The notes beneath the pieces were generated by a model, which saw only the letters and a program-made list of their open reading frames with translations, did not search any database and had not been told where the DNA came from. Below are positions 18,668 through 26,792 of a stretch of 64,000 bases of DNA, piece after piece; the first letter of the stretch is position 1; each line of letters starts with the position of its first letter. Source of the DNA: Candidatus Companilactobacillus pullicola (GTDB taxonomy: Bacteria > Bacillota > Bacilli > Lactobacillales > Lactobacillaceae); NCBI GenBank assembly GCA_019116025.1, contig DXCM01000021.1:62001-126000 (forward strand), in the 5' to 3' direction. The translations under genes and the position numbers were made by a program.

Positions 18668-18790
18668 TCCCCCTCATAAACGATTTTTATCGCTATGAGC
18701 AGAGCCTTAATGCAACGGACTCAGGCTCTGTGGGATTAAATATATCCGTCACATAGAGATCTCATCCAATCTCTGCGTACGTTATATATT
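18668..18790 (-). ncRNA. Structured 5' leader of the WxL gene, class unknown
   Basis: On the minus strand between the presumed start of transcription and the WxL ATG, several pairings are visible. AGAGAT pairs with ATCTCT, AGAGCC pairs with GGCTCT, ACGGA pairs with TCCGT across the second hairpin (pseudoknot or alternative), and CATAGCGAT pairs with ATCGTTTATG close to the ribosome site. GCAGAG at the 5' side could also close on CTCTGC. It matches no riboswitch class I know. Confidence 0.45.
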
Positions 18791-18828
18791 CTTTTGGTCA
18801 AATAAACAAGAATAAACTCGTCAAAACG

Positions 18829-18857
18829 TTGGAACTATACAACAAGTAAATTATAAT
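18829..18857 (+). promoter_or_regulatory. Promoter of the NrtR-like gene
   Basis: TTGGAA (18829-18834), a 17-base spacer, TATAAT (18852-18857). An ATG at 18856 falls in this -10 box, which rules it out as the start codon. Confidence 0.78.
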
Positions 18858-18885
18858 GAAATCAGATTTAGAATGGAGCGATAGA

Positions 18886-19659
18886 ATGACTGATACAACA
18901 ACTAATAACGGACTAACAATTAATATTGTCAACATCATTTGGAGTTTTGACATCTCCACTGACAAGGTATTGATTCTTTTAGTTAAGAATTCTATCGGAT
19001 CAAATATCGGAAAATGGGGCCTACCCACAACGATGCTTCGAGACAATGAAAACGCTGAAGAAGCTTCTTTAAGATTGATCAACGAAAAAATTGGTATCAA
19101 ATTGCCTAATTTTTATACTGAACAATTAGCCACTTTTAGTAACGTTAATCGCACAGCAACAAATCGAGAAATTGCTCTAAGTTATATGACGTATCTGCCC
19201 TACATGCCGGAATTAACGGCAGGATATGGTGCTCAAGAAGTTGCCTGGTTCAGAGTTGATTACGATAAAGATTGTTTCTTATTGAAATATCACGATTTAA
19301 TTTTTAAAACTTTAAGCGATGAAATATCGGATAAAGATTTTTACGATCATCTGGAAAAATATAGTAATGATAAGTATTTGAGCTCCGATCACGCTTTGAT
19401 TTTACGCAAAGCTTTTCAGAGAGTTACGAATCGTTTAAATTATTTACCAACGATTCTGTTGATTTTAGGTGACGATTTTACACTAAAAGAGGCACGTGAA
19501 GTTTATTCAACTTTTTGGAAACAACCTTATCAAACCATTGATAACTCTAACTTCCGCAAAACCCATACTCATCTTTTCGTCGAAATTGGAACCGAGCACG
19601 GTAAAAGTGGTCGTCCTGCTAAACTTTACAAACTGAGGGAAACACTTGACCCTAAATAA
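18886..19659 (+). CDS. NrtR-like Nudix transcriptional regulator
   Basis: 257 residues from the ATG at 18886 (GGAG 7 bases upstream). An N-terminal Nudix fold (about 10-140) is followed by a C-terminal winged helix (about 180-257, LNYLPTILLILGDDFTLKEA ... GRPAKLYKL). In the Nudix box the catalytic REUxEE is replaced by RLINEK, so hydrolase activity is unlikely, as in NrtR repressors that sense ADP-ribose and control NAD metabolism (established). The next gene is a NiaP-like transporter, a classic NrtR target, and a perfect 31-bp palindrome lies between them. Confidence 0.82.
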   Translation: MTDTTTNNGLTINIVNIIWSFDISTDKVLILLVKNSIGSNIGKWGLPTTMLRDNENAEEASLRLINEKIGIKLPNFYTEQLATFSNVNRTATNREIALSYMTYLPYMPELTAGYGAQEVAWFRVDYDKDCFLLKYHDLIFKTLSDEISDKDFYDHLEKYSNDKYLSSDHALILRKAFQRVTNRLNYLPTILLILGDDFTLKEAREVYSTFWKQPYQTIDNSNFRKTHTHLFVEIGTEHGKSGRPAKLYKLRETLDPK

Positions 19660-19683
19660 GACTAATGTTAGTCTTTGTTTTGC

Positions 19684-19714
19684 ATTATTAAAGGTAAATT
19701 TTACCTTTAATAAT
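19684..19714. promoter_or_regulatory. Perfect 31-bp palindrome, candidate NrtR operator
   Basis: Arms ATTATTAAAGGTAAA and TTTACCTTTAATAAT surround a single central T. It sits 25 bases after the regulator gene and about 45 before the transporter start. It could instead, or also, act as the terminator of the regulator gene, but it has no long T run. Confidence 0.6.
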
Positions 19715-19757
19715 AAAATTTATTTATTTTTATAAATTTAGGAGGTACTTTCTTATC

Positions 19758-20963
19758 TTGGACACACAAACAAACGAAAAAAGTGGCCTGAAACTTTTAA
19801 TGGTTATTGGTACTGCTTGGTTGTTTGACGCAGCTGATGTAGCTTTACTATCCTTTATCATGCCACTGATCAAAAAAGAGTGGCTTCTGACTGACAATCA
19901 GATTGGCTTAGTCAGTTCGATCACCACTGTTGGTATGATGATAGGTGCTCTTTTATTCGGGTACTTGGCTGATAAGTTTGGCAAGAAGAATATTATTATC
20001 GTTACGCTCTTAATTTTTTCCGTCAGTAATCTTGTCTTAGCCTTAACAACCAACGTTGAACAATTCATGCTAGTTCGTCTCATTACAGGTATCGGGTTAG
20101 GTGGTGAGCTACCTGTCGCTACTACCATTATTGCCGACTCCTTTTCCGGTCATCGACGTTCAAAAATGTTGATTCTGGTCGATAGTTTTTGGGCAATTGG
20201 TTGGATCTTAGCCTCACTATTAGCCTTTCTCTTCATGCCAATGTATGGCTGGAGATTTACCGTTATCGCAACTTCCATTATGGCACTATACACTTTGGTA
20301 ATTCGTCGACACCTTCCCGATCAGACTAATACTCAAAATAATCGTCTAAATTTACGACTAGCCCTTAGTCAGATTTGGTCAAAGAAATTCCGTCGCGCCA
20401 CTATCTGCCTAAGCTTATTATGGTTTATCATCATGTTCACTTATTATGGTATGTTTCTATGGTTACCAAGTGTATTGATCAAACGCGGTTTCTCAGTCGT
20501 CCATAGTTTTCGTTACACCTTATTGATGAGTTTTGCTCAATTACCAGGATATTTTTTAGCGGCATACTTGATGGGTAAATTAACTCGTAAAAAAGTTTTA
20601 GGAATCTATCTAATTGGAACCATTATTGGTGCCTTCCTATTTGGAACCGCTCAAACCGTCTTCATGGTTGTCTTTAGTAGCTGTTTATTGTCCTTTTTCA
20701 CGCTAGGCGCTTGGGGAATTTTGATTGCCTTAACACCAACCCAATATCCAATGGAGATCCGTGGTGTCGGCATTGGTTTCACTCAATCAATTGGTCGTAT
20801 CGGTGCTACTATTGGACCTTATCTAATTGGTTTTTCATTGAGTATTAATTTAAGTATTTCAACAATTTTCTTCTACTTTGTCGGTTCATTGATTGTTGGA
20901 ATTCTGATATTGATTTTTGGAATGGTCGATAATGATCAAAAAAATATTCAACTAAACAAATAG
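19758..20963 (+). CDS. niaP: MFS transporter, NiaP-like niacin permease
   Basis: 401 residues, twelve predicted helices. The N-terminal region GTAWLFDAADVALLSFIMPL and the MFS loop FGYLADKFGKKN near 65-75 match NiaP and related members of the AAHS/SHS group of MFS. The start is a TTG at 19758; AGGAGG at 19740-19745 is 12 bases away, a bit long, so the exact start is uncertain. Linkage to an NrtR-like regulator supports uptake of nicotinate or nicotinamide, which many lactobacilli need (context inference). It ends in a strong terminator. Confidence 0.78.
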   Translation: MDTQTNEKSGLKLLMVIGTAWLFDAADVALLSFIMPLIKKEWLLTDNQIGLVSSITTVGMMIGALLFGYLADKFGKKNIIIVTLLIFSVSNLVLALTTNVEQFMLVRLITGIGLGGELPVATTIIADSFSGHRRSKMLILVDSFWAIGWILASLLAFLFMPMYGWRFTVIATSIMALYTLVIRRHLPDQTNTQNNRLNLRLALSQIWSKKFRRATICLSLLWFIIMFTYYGMFLWLPSVLIKRGFSVVHSFRYTLLMSFAQLPGYFLAAYLMGKLTRKKVLGIYLIGTIIGAFLFGTAQTVFMVVFSSCLLSFFTLGAWGILIALTPTQYPMEIRGVGIGFTQSIGRIGATIGPYLIGFSLSINLSISTIFFYFVGSLIVGILILIFGMVDNDQKNIQLNK

Positions 20964-20968
20964 GTATC

Positions 20969-21003
20969 AAAAAAAGCTGCAACCATCTGGATGCAGCTTT
21001 TTT
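20969..21003. terminator. Bidirectional terminator
   Basis: AAAAAAGCTGCA and TGCAGCTTTTTT arms around a 9-base loop between convergent genes. Confidence 0.9.
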
Positions 21004-21009
21004 CAATGC

Positions 21010-21723
21010 CTACAATTCGTTTGTTTCCGAGTTGTCTTTATTTAAGATTTCAATTTTTCCATCCACGTGGAAGTAATCCTCAATCAACTGTTTCAATTCT
21101 TGAATTGCTTCGTTAGCCCTTTGAGCTTGTTCTTGATTAATAGCCTCAATTACTAGAACTGAGTCCGTTGTTTCTTCAGTCAACATCGTTCTTTGAGCTT
21201 CACGCCAATTCAAACAACGACAGATAGCACCATCATTGTCATAATAAATTATTTCACCTGGTAATGCTGGAGCATCTTCATCAGCACCTAATGGTTTAAA
21301 ACTTTCACCACCTTGAGCCTCACCAAGATGTAAGTCACCTGCCATAGCATTCAAGTTTTCACCACCACAAGGAACTGCGTATTTCAGAGAAACACTGTTA
21401 TAAATATCAACCAAAGGATTGATTGGTGAAAAGGTTCTTCCCTGATTTACTCGTTTTAACAAAGCTTCGATTGAACAACGAGCGCCTTTTTTAGTCTTGA
21501 ATTTGCGAAAAGCCTGACGCCACTGATCAACAACTTCACTCTCACGAAATACTTCTTCATTGATAAATTTTTTCGACTCTTCTGCACCATCACTTAACAA
21601 TTTGGCAAAATACGGATCGTCTTTTTCATCCACCTGATTATTTATATTATGAATTGTTAAAGTACTGATTTGTGCTTCAGGGAATAATTCCCAGAATTTA
21701 TCATCAATAATTACTTTTGTCAT
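21010..21723 (-). CDS. B3/B4 tRNA-binding domain protein
   Basis: 237 residues. The family is the stand-alone B3/B4 domain related to the editing domain of phenylalanyl-tRNA synthetase beta. Characteristic parts are RQAFRKFKTKKGARCSIEAL, the NPLVDIYNSVSLKYAVPCGGEN stretch (read from about 125) and GEIIYYDNDGAICRCLNWRE near 170. Stand-alone copies are thought to edit or sense amino acids or aminoacyl-tRNA; the true role is not settled. It is the last gene of a three-gene minus-strand operon (MarR, GNAT, B3/B4) with 4-base overlaps. Confidence 0.85.
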   Translation of the reverse strand: MTKVIIDDKFWELFPEAQISTLTIHNINNQVDEKDDPYFAKLLSDGAEESKKFINEEVFRESEVVDQWRQAFRKFKTKKGARCSIEALLKRVNQGRTFSPINPLVDIYNSVSLKYAVPCGGENLNAMAGDLHLGEAQGGESFKPLGADEDAPALPGEIIYYDNDGAICRCLNWREAQRTMLTEETTDSVLVIEAINQEQAQRANEAIQELKQLIEDYFHVDGKIEILNKDNSETNEL

Positions 21724-22241
21724 TTTTCCACCCTCAAATTCTTTTTCATTAAGAAATCAGTTTGCACCGAATCTCCCATTACAAATTTATGTTCACTAAA
21801 TCTTTCATAGCCCATTTTTTGATAAAACTTTTGAGCTGGATAATTAAATTCCCAAACTCCTAGCCAAATATTATCCTTCGATAATTTTTGTGCCTGCTTT
21901 TCAGCAAATTCGAATGCTTTCGTTCCTAATCCCAAATGTTGAAATTCTTCTTTAAAGTAAACCCGTTCTACTTCCAAATAATTGTCGGGCATCTTTTCTG
22001 ATTGAGCCTTTAAAGTATTTAATTTCAAATAACCTGCTAATTGATCTTCATGATAAATAAAATAAAACGTCGAATTGGGATTCTTCAGTTCACTAGTTAG
22101 TTGTTTCGTATTATACGCTTGATCCAAGTAAGCATTCAGATTCTCTTCTGTATTATCCTTACCAAAAGTTGCTGTATAAGTTTCTCTACTTAATTTTTGC
22201 AGAGTATCTAAATTTTCTATATCACATTGTTCGATTATCAA
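21720..22241 (-). CDS. GNAT N-acetyltransferase (PaiA-like)
   Basis: 173 residues. The acetyl-CoA binding motif is EEFQHLGLGTKAFEFAEKQA near 97, and the C-terminal part (WEFNYPAQKFYQKMGYERF) is typical of PaiA-type polyamine acetyltransferases. Overlaps both neighbours by 4 bases, so it is co-translated with the MarR regulator and the B3/B4 protein. Substrate unproven; polyamine or an amino acid is plausible. Confidence 0.83.
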   Translation of the reverse strand: MIIEQCDIENLDTLQKLSRETYTATFGKDNTEENLNAYLDQAYNTKQLTSELKNPNSTFYFIYHEDQLAGYLKLNTLKAQSEKMPDNYLEVERVYFKEEFQHLGLGTKAFEFAEKQAQKLSKDNIWLGVWEFNYPAQKFYQKMGYERFSEHKFVMGDSVQTDFLMKKNLRVEK

Positions 22242-22690
22242 TATTTTCTTTTATTACCTTTCTTAACATATTCCCAATCAGCTGCTACGTTATCCTCAAC
22301 CGTCTGTAATAGTCTTAAGATCTGTTTTTGTTCGGCAGCGTCTAATCCTTTTAAGGCCACTTTATTAGAGTAAATATTTTCTCGATGGATAACCGGATAA
22401 ACTTTTTTACCCTTTTCAGTTACGTATAATTTCTTTTCTTTCTTATTATCAGCTGCCTGTTTTCTTACAATAAAGTCATTCTTCTCTAACTTCTTGATTG
22501 CCCGTGCTGCGGTAGTTTTATCTACCTTGATCATCTCAGCTAATTTTTCTTGAATAATTCCTGGATTTTCGTAAATTCTAACTAAATATAAGTATTGTCC
22601 CTTAGTCAAATCGTAATCTTTGAATTCGATATTACTGATTGAATCTAAGGAACGTGCAATCACACCAATTGAGCGCAAAATTTCAACCAC
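22238..22690 (-). CDS. MarR-family transcriptional regulator
   Basis: About 150 residues from a GTG at 22690 with GAGAGG 7 bases upstream. The longer reading from 22789 would run across its own promoter. Winged helix: LTKGQYLYLVRIYENPG, QEKLAEMIKVDKTTAARAI and the wing RKQAADNKKEKKLYVTEKG. The C-terminal helix dimerises. It probably controls its own operon (MarR-GNAT-B3/B4). Inverted repeats GTTGCA-TT-TGCAAC and GTTGTACAAT in the promoter are candidate operators. Confidence 0.87.
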   Translation of the reverse strand: MVEILRSIGVIARSLDSISNIEFKDYDLTKGQYLYLVRIYENPGIIQEKLAEMIKVDKTTAARAIKKLEKNDFIVRKQAADNKKEKKLYVTEKGKKVYPVIHRENIYSNKVALKGLDAAEQKQILRLLQTVEDNVAADWEYVKKGNKRKY

Positions 22691-22717
22691 CAAACTACCT
22701 CTCTTTCGATAGAAAAC

Positions 22718-22747
22718 ATTGTACAACCATTTTGTTGCATTTGCAAC
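22718..22747 (-). promoter_or_regulatory. MarR operon promoter and operator
   Basis: Minus strand TTGCAA (22746-22741), 17-base spacer, TACAAT (22723-22718). The -35 lies inside the inverted repeat GTTGCA-TT-TGCAAC (22734-22747). Confidence 0.68.
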
Positions 22748-22766
22748 TAAACTGTGATCATAAAAA

Positions 22767-22798
22767 AATGGCAACATCCTCGCTGCCATTTATATATA
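22767..22798 (-). terminator. Terminator after the 91-residue small protein gene
   Basis: AAATGGCA and TGCCATTT arms (10-base loop) with A-rich and T-rich flanks, between the stop of the 22801 gene and the MarR promoter. Confidence 0.6.
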
Positions 22799-22800
22799 TT

Positions 22801-23076
22801 CTAGTTGACCGCATAGTTTAAATTACGAGAAAGCTGGTCAATTCTTTCTTGATATTTTGAACCATTATCCATGTGATTCAAAACATGTTGAACTTGACGG
22901 TCATCTCGCAAACGGCCAAATAAGTATGTTTCTGAATAATTTTTATCTAATAAATTATATGTCTTCAAAACAAAATCTTTACTATAGTCATTTTTGTCGA
23001 TCTCTTTATTATTATTAATGTCAGTATATAGCTCCGATAAAATTCTCTTTGCCTCTGTATTGTCATTTAGTTTCAT
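22801..23076 (-). CDS. Small four-helix-like protein, possibly bacteriocin-immunity type
   Basis: 91 residues from the ATG at 23076 (AGGTGG 9 bases upstream; an adjacent TTG is possible). The sequence (AKRILSELYTDINNNKEID, LLDKNYSETYLFGRLRDD, YQERIDQLSRNLNYAVN) is charged, helical, and without a signal or membrane segment. Size and layout recall enterocin-A-type immunity proteins, but I do not recognise it firmly and no bacteriocin gene is near. A perfect cre site lies 54 bases upstream, so expression is likely carbon-controlled. Confidence 0.7.
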   Translation of the reverse strand: MKLNDNTEAKRILSELYTDINNNKEIDKNDYSKDFVLKTYNLLDKNYSETYLFGRLRDDRQVQHVLNHMDNGSKYQERIDQLSRNLNYAVN

Positions 23077-23129
23077 CAATACGCACCACCTAATTAATTA
23101 TTAAAAGCCTCTCACAAGATAGCACCCTT

Positions 23130-23144
23130 TTGTAAGCGTTTTCT
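23130..23144. promoter_or_regulatory. cre site
   Basis: TTGTAAGCGTTTTCT matches WTGNAANCGNWNNCW at every fixed position. It is downstream of a TATAAT on the minus strand (about 23159-23164) and upstream of the 22801 gene. Confidence 0.7.
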
Positions 23145-23210
23145 ATATCTTGTATTTCTATTATACGACTTATAGTAAAAAATTTCAGTCAAAACAAACA
23201 TATTCGGATA

Positions 23211-23885
23211 TTAATCAGTTTGTGTTTTGAAATTATGTTTTAATTGTGGCCAGATAAATTTATCGGCTGTAGCGATTAGAATACCATTAAAGATAAATGA
23301 GAATAGTGTTCCGATGTTTACTGAATAGACATTATGAATACCAAATGCTGCAATTATGATAATAATAATTGGTGGCAAGAAATCAATTATTTGAGCCTTA
23401 GTTGAATTGCCATTCAAATAGAAAAATCTAAGGATATTTGTCGTGTCATCATTGGGATGCATTACGATATTTGCTCTTTGGTATAAGGAGATGGCAACAC
23501 AGAAGAAGACTACTCCTAGACAAGATAAAAATGTTCTAACCACAATCGGCAAATTAGGCACACCCACATATGTTAATAATCTGGTAAATACATCAACAAA
23601 ATAACTGAAGAATAAAACATAAAGGATTTGACCGACAAATCTTTTGCCATCGAATTTCTTTATTAGAAATTGATTAGTCAAGGCATTAAAAACACCGAAG
23701 ACAAATAAAATCATCCCGGTATTCCATGTGAACCATTTATTTAAATTAACGGCAGCAGCTGTCCATAACCCACTTCCCATATCAGCAGTTATACACAGAC
23801 CATTACCAAAAGCATTCAGAATCAGACCACTTATTAGCCCAATTACTCTTGTTTGCATTGAATTTTTGATGCTATCACTCCTCAC
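23211..23885 (-). CDS. YczE/YitT-like integral membrane protein
   Basis: Up to 224 residues, about five to six helices. Typical stretches are GLILNAFGNGLCITADMGSG near 20 and QRANIVMHPNDDTTNILRF near 130, as in YczE-type membrane proteins (DUF6198/YitT-like). Function unknown; YczE of B. subtilis affects surfactin production. The start is uncertain: a GTG at 23885 has no clear site, while GAGGAG overlaps the next codons and points to a start 4-10 codons later. Confidence 0.75.
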   Translation of the reverse strand: MRSDSIKNSMQTRVIGLISGLILNAFGNGLCITADMGSGLWTAAAVNLNKWFTWNTGMILFVFGVFNALTNQFLIKKFDGKRFVGQILYVLFFSYFVDVFTRLLTYVGVPNLPIVVRTFLSCLGVVFFCVAISLYQRANIVMHPNDDTTNILRFFYLNGNSTKAQIIDFLPPIIIIIIAAFGIHNVYSVNIGTLFSFIFNGILIATADKFIWPQLKHNFKTQTD

Positions 23886-23954
23886 AGTATGTTGAATATG
23901 TTACAACAATTCTATGCCAAGTGACAAAATTTTTATTTAAAATAAGAATATTAT

Positions 23955-24818
23955 TTAATTATTTTGATAATTTGTTTGTAAGAACTTCTTTAGATCCGTA
24001 GCTGGATGTCCCATAATTTCTTCATAGTCTGAACTGATTGTATTTAATAGACCCATGCCACCAGCTTTATACATTGAAGACAACATGTGACCTTCATTTC
24101 CTTCATTATAAATAGCAGCAAATTCATCCAAGGTTACTGGTTGATAACCAATTTCTGCACCAGAAACTTCCGATAATACTTCAGCTAACTCTGGCATCGT
24201 GTAATTTCTCGATTGTGTTAACGTATAAATTCTGCCATTCTTCAATAATGATTCCGTAGCAGCAACTTTAGCAAAAGCCTTTGAGCTATCATCCAAACTA
24301 ATGAATGACAAAGCTTGATCTTTCATCGGATAAATTACGTTTTTACGTTCAATCAATTCTGGTAAATAAGGAACCAATGGATCAGCATACAAGGCATTTC
24401 TAATAATTGTATAAGGAATTTCCGTTTCAGCTAATCTTCTTGGCAAATATCCATAAAAGGCTGACAAATCAAAAGGATTATTAACTTGATCTGCAATGAA
24501 GCCCATAGCCAAAATATGACCGACTGAAGCTTTTTTAGCAGCTTGTAAAACATTTTCCAATTCTGTAATTCGACTGTAGCTGTCATGGCTCTTACTTGGA
24601 ACGTAAATTAAAACGTCCTTATCTTGAAAGGCTTTGATCAAAGTATCCTCATTATAAAAATCAATTCCAATAACTTCAGCACCGGCTTGGGCTAACTTAT
24701 CTGCCTTAGATACCGTATGAACTCCCACAGTTATTGAAGAAGCAGGAACTAATTTGATCAAATCATTAAAAATATGACTTCCTAAATGACCTGTTGCACC
24801 AGTTATAATATATTTCAT
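23955..24818 (-). CDS. NmrA-like atypical SDR, NAD(P)-binding protein
   Basis: 287 residues from the ATG at 24818 (AAGGTG upstream); the in-frame extension to 24884 has no ribosome site. The N-terminus MKYIITGATGHLGSHI carries the GxxGxxG Rossmann motif. The rest resembles NmrA/QOR2-type atypical short-chain reductases (PFDLSAFYGYLPRRLAETEI; YTIIRNALYADPLVPYLPEL). These act as NADPH-dependent quinone reductases or redox sensors. Single gene; the specific role is unknown. Confidence 0.82.
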   Translation of the reverse strand: MKYIITGATGHLGSHIFNDLIKLVPASSITVGVHTVSKADKLAQAGAEVIGIDFYNEDTLIKAFQDKDVLIYVPSKSHDSYSRITELENVLQAAKKASVGHILAMGFIADQVNNPFDLSAFYGYLPRRLAETEIPYTIIRNALYADPLVPYLPELIERKNVIYPMKDQALSFISLDDSSKAFAKVAATESLLKNGRIYTLTQSRNYTMPELAEVLSEVSGAEIGYQPVTLDEFAAIYNEGNEGHMLSSMYKAGGMGLLNTISSDYEEIMGHPATDLKKFLQTNYQNN

Positions 24819-24874
24819 TTCATTCACCTTCAACTTCCCACTACATGTTACTATATAAATAACAAGATAACAAC

Positions 24875-24941
24875 TAAAAAACATCTATTAAGTATTCAAA
24901 TATATAAAATATATCTAAATTCCTCAACAGATGCCGTTTTT
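24875..24941. repeat. Family-2 hairpin (about 70 bp), copy R1
   Basis: Imperfect stem with arms CATCTATTAAGTATTCAAAT and TAAATTCCTCAACAGATG, flanked by A and T runs. It resembles copies at 26441, 51931, 54563, 59801 and 60993. It overlaps the stop codon of the 60-residue protein gene and probably serves as its terminator. Confidence 0.65.
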
Positions 24942-25122
24942 ACCATTGTTCATGATTCCATAGACGACCGTCTACTTCACCTTGTAATAATTTCATACGA
25001 TCATTTTGTTCTTCAACGACTTTCTTCATAGCAACTAAAAAAGCACGATTCTCATATGCTTTTTGTTTATCTGCTAAATTTGAAAGTTCCTTACTCAACC
25101 AAACTCCAGTATCTTCTGCCAT
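24940..25122 (-). CDS. Small conserved-type protein of unknown function (60 residues)
   Basis: MAEDTGVWLSKELSNLADKQ... then a Glu/Lys/Arg-rich helix ending WNHEQW. It is soluble, probably all-helical. The ATG is two bases after the stop of the NAD(P)H oxidoreductase gene, with GGGGAGG overlapping that stop, so it is surely co-translated with it. I do not recognise the family. Its stop codon lies inside a family-2 hairpin. Confidence 0.72.
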   Translation of the reverse strand: MAEDTGVWLSKELSNLADKQKAYENRAFLVAMKKVVEEQNDRMKLLQGEVDGRLWNHEQW

Positions 25123-25124
25123 GA

Positions 25125-25817
25125 TTATTCGTCCTCCCCTTGTTTGATCAGACTAATGGTATCTTTTAATTGGCTCAAATCTTCTTTTTGTTGAATAAAC
25201 GTATTCAAGATTGTTTCACATTCATTACAATTCGTTCCATCGAAGTTTTTAAACCGATCCGTAAATTCTTGTTCAAACCATTCCTGACGATTATCCAATG
25301 TGTCAGGATACTTCTGTGCTAGATAACGTTGGTAATCGATCAACGTTTGCATCTGTTCCTGTTCTTTTAAATATTGAAATTGTGAAATAATAAAGGTTGG
25401 TAAAACTTTCATTTTGGCACGATCAGCAATGGCATGTAATGGTGCCATAATTTGATCCATCGTGATATTCTCAGTACCGCCTCTTCTAAATTCTTTTAGG
25501 GGCATACCAGTACTGACGACAATTCCAAATTCCTTATCACGTAGATTGTCATTACCATCGCCATAAATAAAATTACGAGTTAAAACTTTATCTTCCCAAT
25601 CTTTGAGACCAGCTGGGGCCGCATACCAATAGAGGGGAAATTGAAAAATAATTCTGTCGGCACTTCTTAATAACTTTTGTTCATTATCGACATCAATTTT
25701 TTTCAATCCTTCAACATGGTGCCACGTAACATCATATAGCTTCGCTCCTTGCATTAAAAATTGCTGCGTTTGCGAGTTGTTTATTTCCGGATGAGAAACA
25801 ATTATTAGCGTTTTCAA
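25125..25817 (-). CDS. Flavodoxin-fold NAD(P)H oxidoreductase (KefF/MdaB type)
   Basis: 230 residues from a TTG at 25817 with GGAG 9 bases upstream; the GTG at 25835 has its site almost touching. The N-terminal LKTLIIVSHPEINNSQTQQF is the FMN-binding loop. IIFQFPLYWYAAPAGLKDWEDKV and a GMPLKEFRRGGTENIT region are typical of NAD(P)H dehydrogenase (quinone) family members. Likely a cytoplasmic flavoprotein reducing quinones or xenobiotics. A 60-residue protein gene follows. Confidence 0.83.
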   Translation of the reverse strand: MKTLIIVSHPEINNSQTQQFLMQGAKLYDVTWHHVEGLKKIDVDNEQKLLRSADRIIFQFPLYWYAAPAGLKDWEDKVLTRNFIYGDGNDNLRDKEFGIVVSTGMPLKEFRRGGTENITMDQIMAPLHAIADRAKMKVLPTFIISQFQYLKEQEQMQTLIDYQRYLAQKYPDTLDNRQEWFEQEFTDRFKNFDGTNCNECETILNTFIQQKEDLSQLKDTISLIKQGEDE

Positions 25818-25960
25818 ATTAACATCTCCAATCACCCCTAGAATAGCAAAAATATGCTGACTTATACAGTTGAATCACTTATTTTCGAAAATTGATCAAT
25901 ATGAATTTTGTGAAATGATATACTTTAATATAGTATGATGAACAACTAAGGAGCTTAATA

Positions 25961-26395
25961 ATGGAAAAATACTATATTGTCGACAGTTCTATTCTTCCTG
26001 AATCCTTCGATAGAGTAATCAAGGCTCGTAACTTGTTGGAAACTAGAAAAGTTCACAACGTCAGCGAGGCTGTGAAAGAAGTCGGTATTAGTCGAGGGAC
26101 TTACTATAAGTACAAAGATTTGGTCTTCTTACCCGATGAGGAAATGAACGATCGTAAAGCCGTCATTTCTATGATGTTACGACATGAGCAAGGAACATTG
26201 TCTAAAGTGCTAGTAAATATTTCTGAATCTAACGCCAGTATTTTGACAATCAACCAAAATATTCCTATTCATGGAGTTGCTACCGTTGTTATCTCATTGG
26301 ATATCAGTCATCTTAACGGTACGATTGACGATTTACTTGATAAATTAAAACAATCTAACATTGCTGATAATGTACAATTAATTGCGGTAGAATAA
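25961..26395 (+). CDS. ACT domain protein, UPF0735 (PheB) family
   Basis: 144 residues. The N-terminal half has a helix-turn-helix-like segment (VSEAVKEVGISRGTYYKYKD) and the C-terminal half is an ACT domain (HEQGTLSKVLVNISESNASI). This is the usual layout of the UPF0735/PheB group, thought to sense an amino acid. In many Firmicutes it precedes homoserine dehydrogenase; here it stands alone, followed by a family-2 hairpin and a cloverleaf repeat. It has its own ribosome site (AAGGAG). Confidence 0.85.
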   Translation: MEKYYIVDSSILPESFDRVIKARNLLETRKVHNVSEAVKEVGISRGTYYKYKDLVFLPDEEMNDRKAVISMMLRHEQGTLSKVLVNISESNASILTINQNIPIHGVATVVISLDISHLNGTIDDLLDKLKQSNIADNVQLIAVE

Positions 26396-26440
26396 TCAGG
26401 ACTAAATTCTGCTTCATTAATTACTATACGAATATCAAAC

Positions 26441-26515
26441 AAAAATAGCTTCTATGTAAGAGATTCAAGGCATATATCTGTGTCTTGAATAACCTATATA
26501 GAAGCTATTATTTTT
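26441..26515. repeat. Family-2 hairpin, copy R2
   Basis: Outer arms AAAAATAGCTTCTAT and ATAGAAGCTATTATTTTT, inner arms ATTCAAG and CTTGAAT. Terminator-like, at the end of the ACT gene, 80 bases before cloverleaf copy 1. The gap 26396-26792 contains only this hairpin and that element. Confidence 0.7.
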
Positions 26516-26594
26516 ATTTAAACTTAATATTCAAAATAGAAAGAATAGTAGATTAAACAATTTATCCAAAATTAAACAATCAAAGTAGGATTTA

Positions 26595-26764
26595 GTCCGG
26601 AGCAAAAATTGGGGATGCGTTCAGCTATGAGATCATTGTTACTGGCTTTGCCAGTTACAATGAGGCCGACTTTGGAAATCCATTATTTTGCACGAAGTGT
26701 AAAATAATTAGTTTCAAATCGTGCCCATAGCGCTCCAACAGCATTCCCAATTTTTGTGGAGGAC
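26595..26764 (+). repeat. Cloverleaf repeat, type A, copy 1 (170 bp)
   Basis: 5' GTCC pairs with 3' GGAC, followed by symmetric GGA/GGA internal loops. An outer stem GCAAAAATTGGG with CCCAATTTTTGT comes next, then GCTATG/CATAGC. One arm carries a CTGGC-TTT-GCCAG tip and another an ATTATTTTGCAC-GAA-GTGTAAAATAAT tip. Nearly the same length and layout as copies at 38627, 38976, 43632, 54311 and 54686. No open reading frame of note. Confidence 0.88.
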
Positions 26765-26792
26765 GGGAAATTTAAGTATATCTTCTAAAAGC

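Noticed and set aside
24786..25031. 81-codon plus-strand frame opposite the NmrA-like and 60-residue protein genes
   Set aside because: Antisense to two supported genes, no ribosome site, low-complexity His/Tyr/Ile composition.
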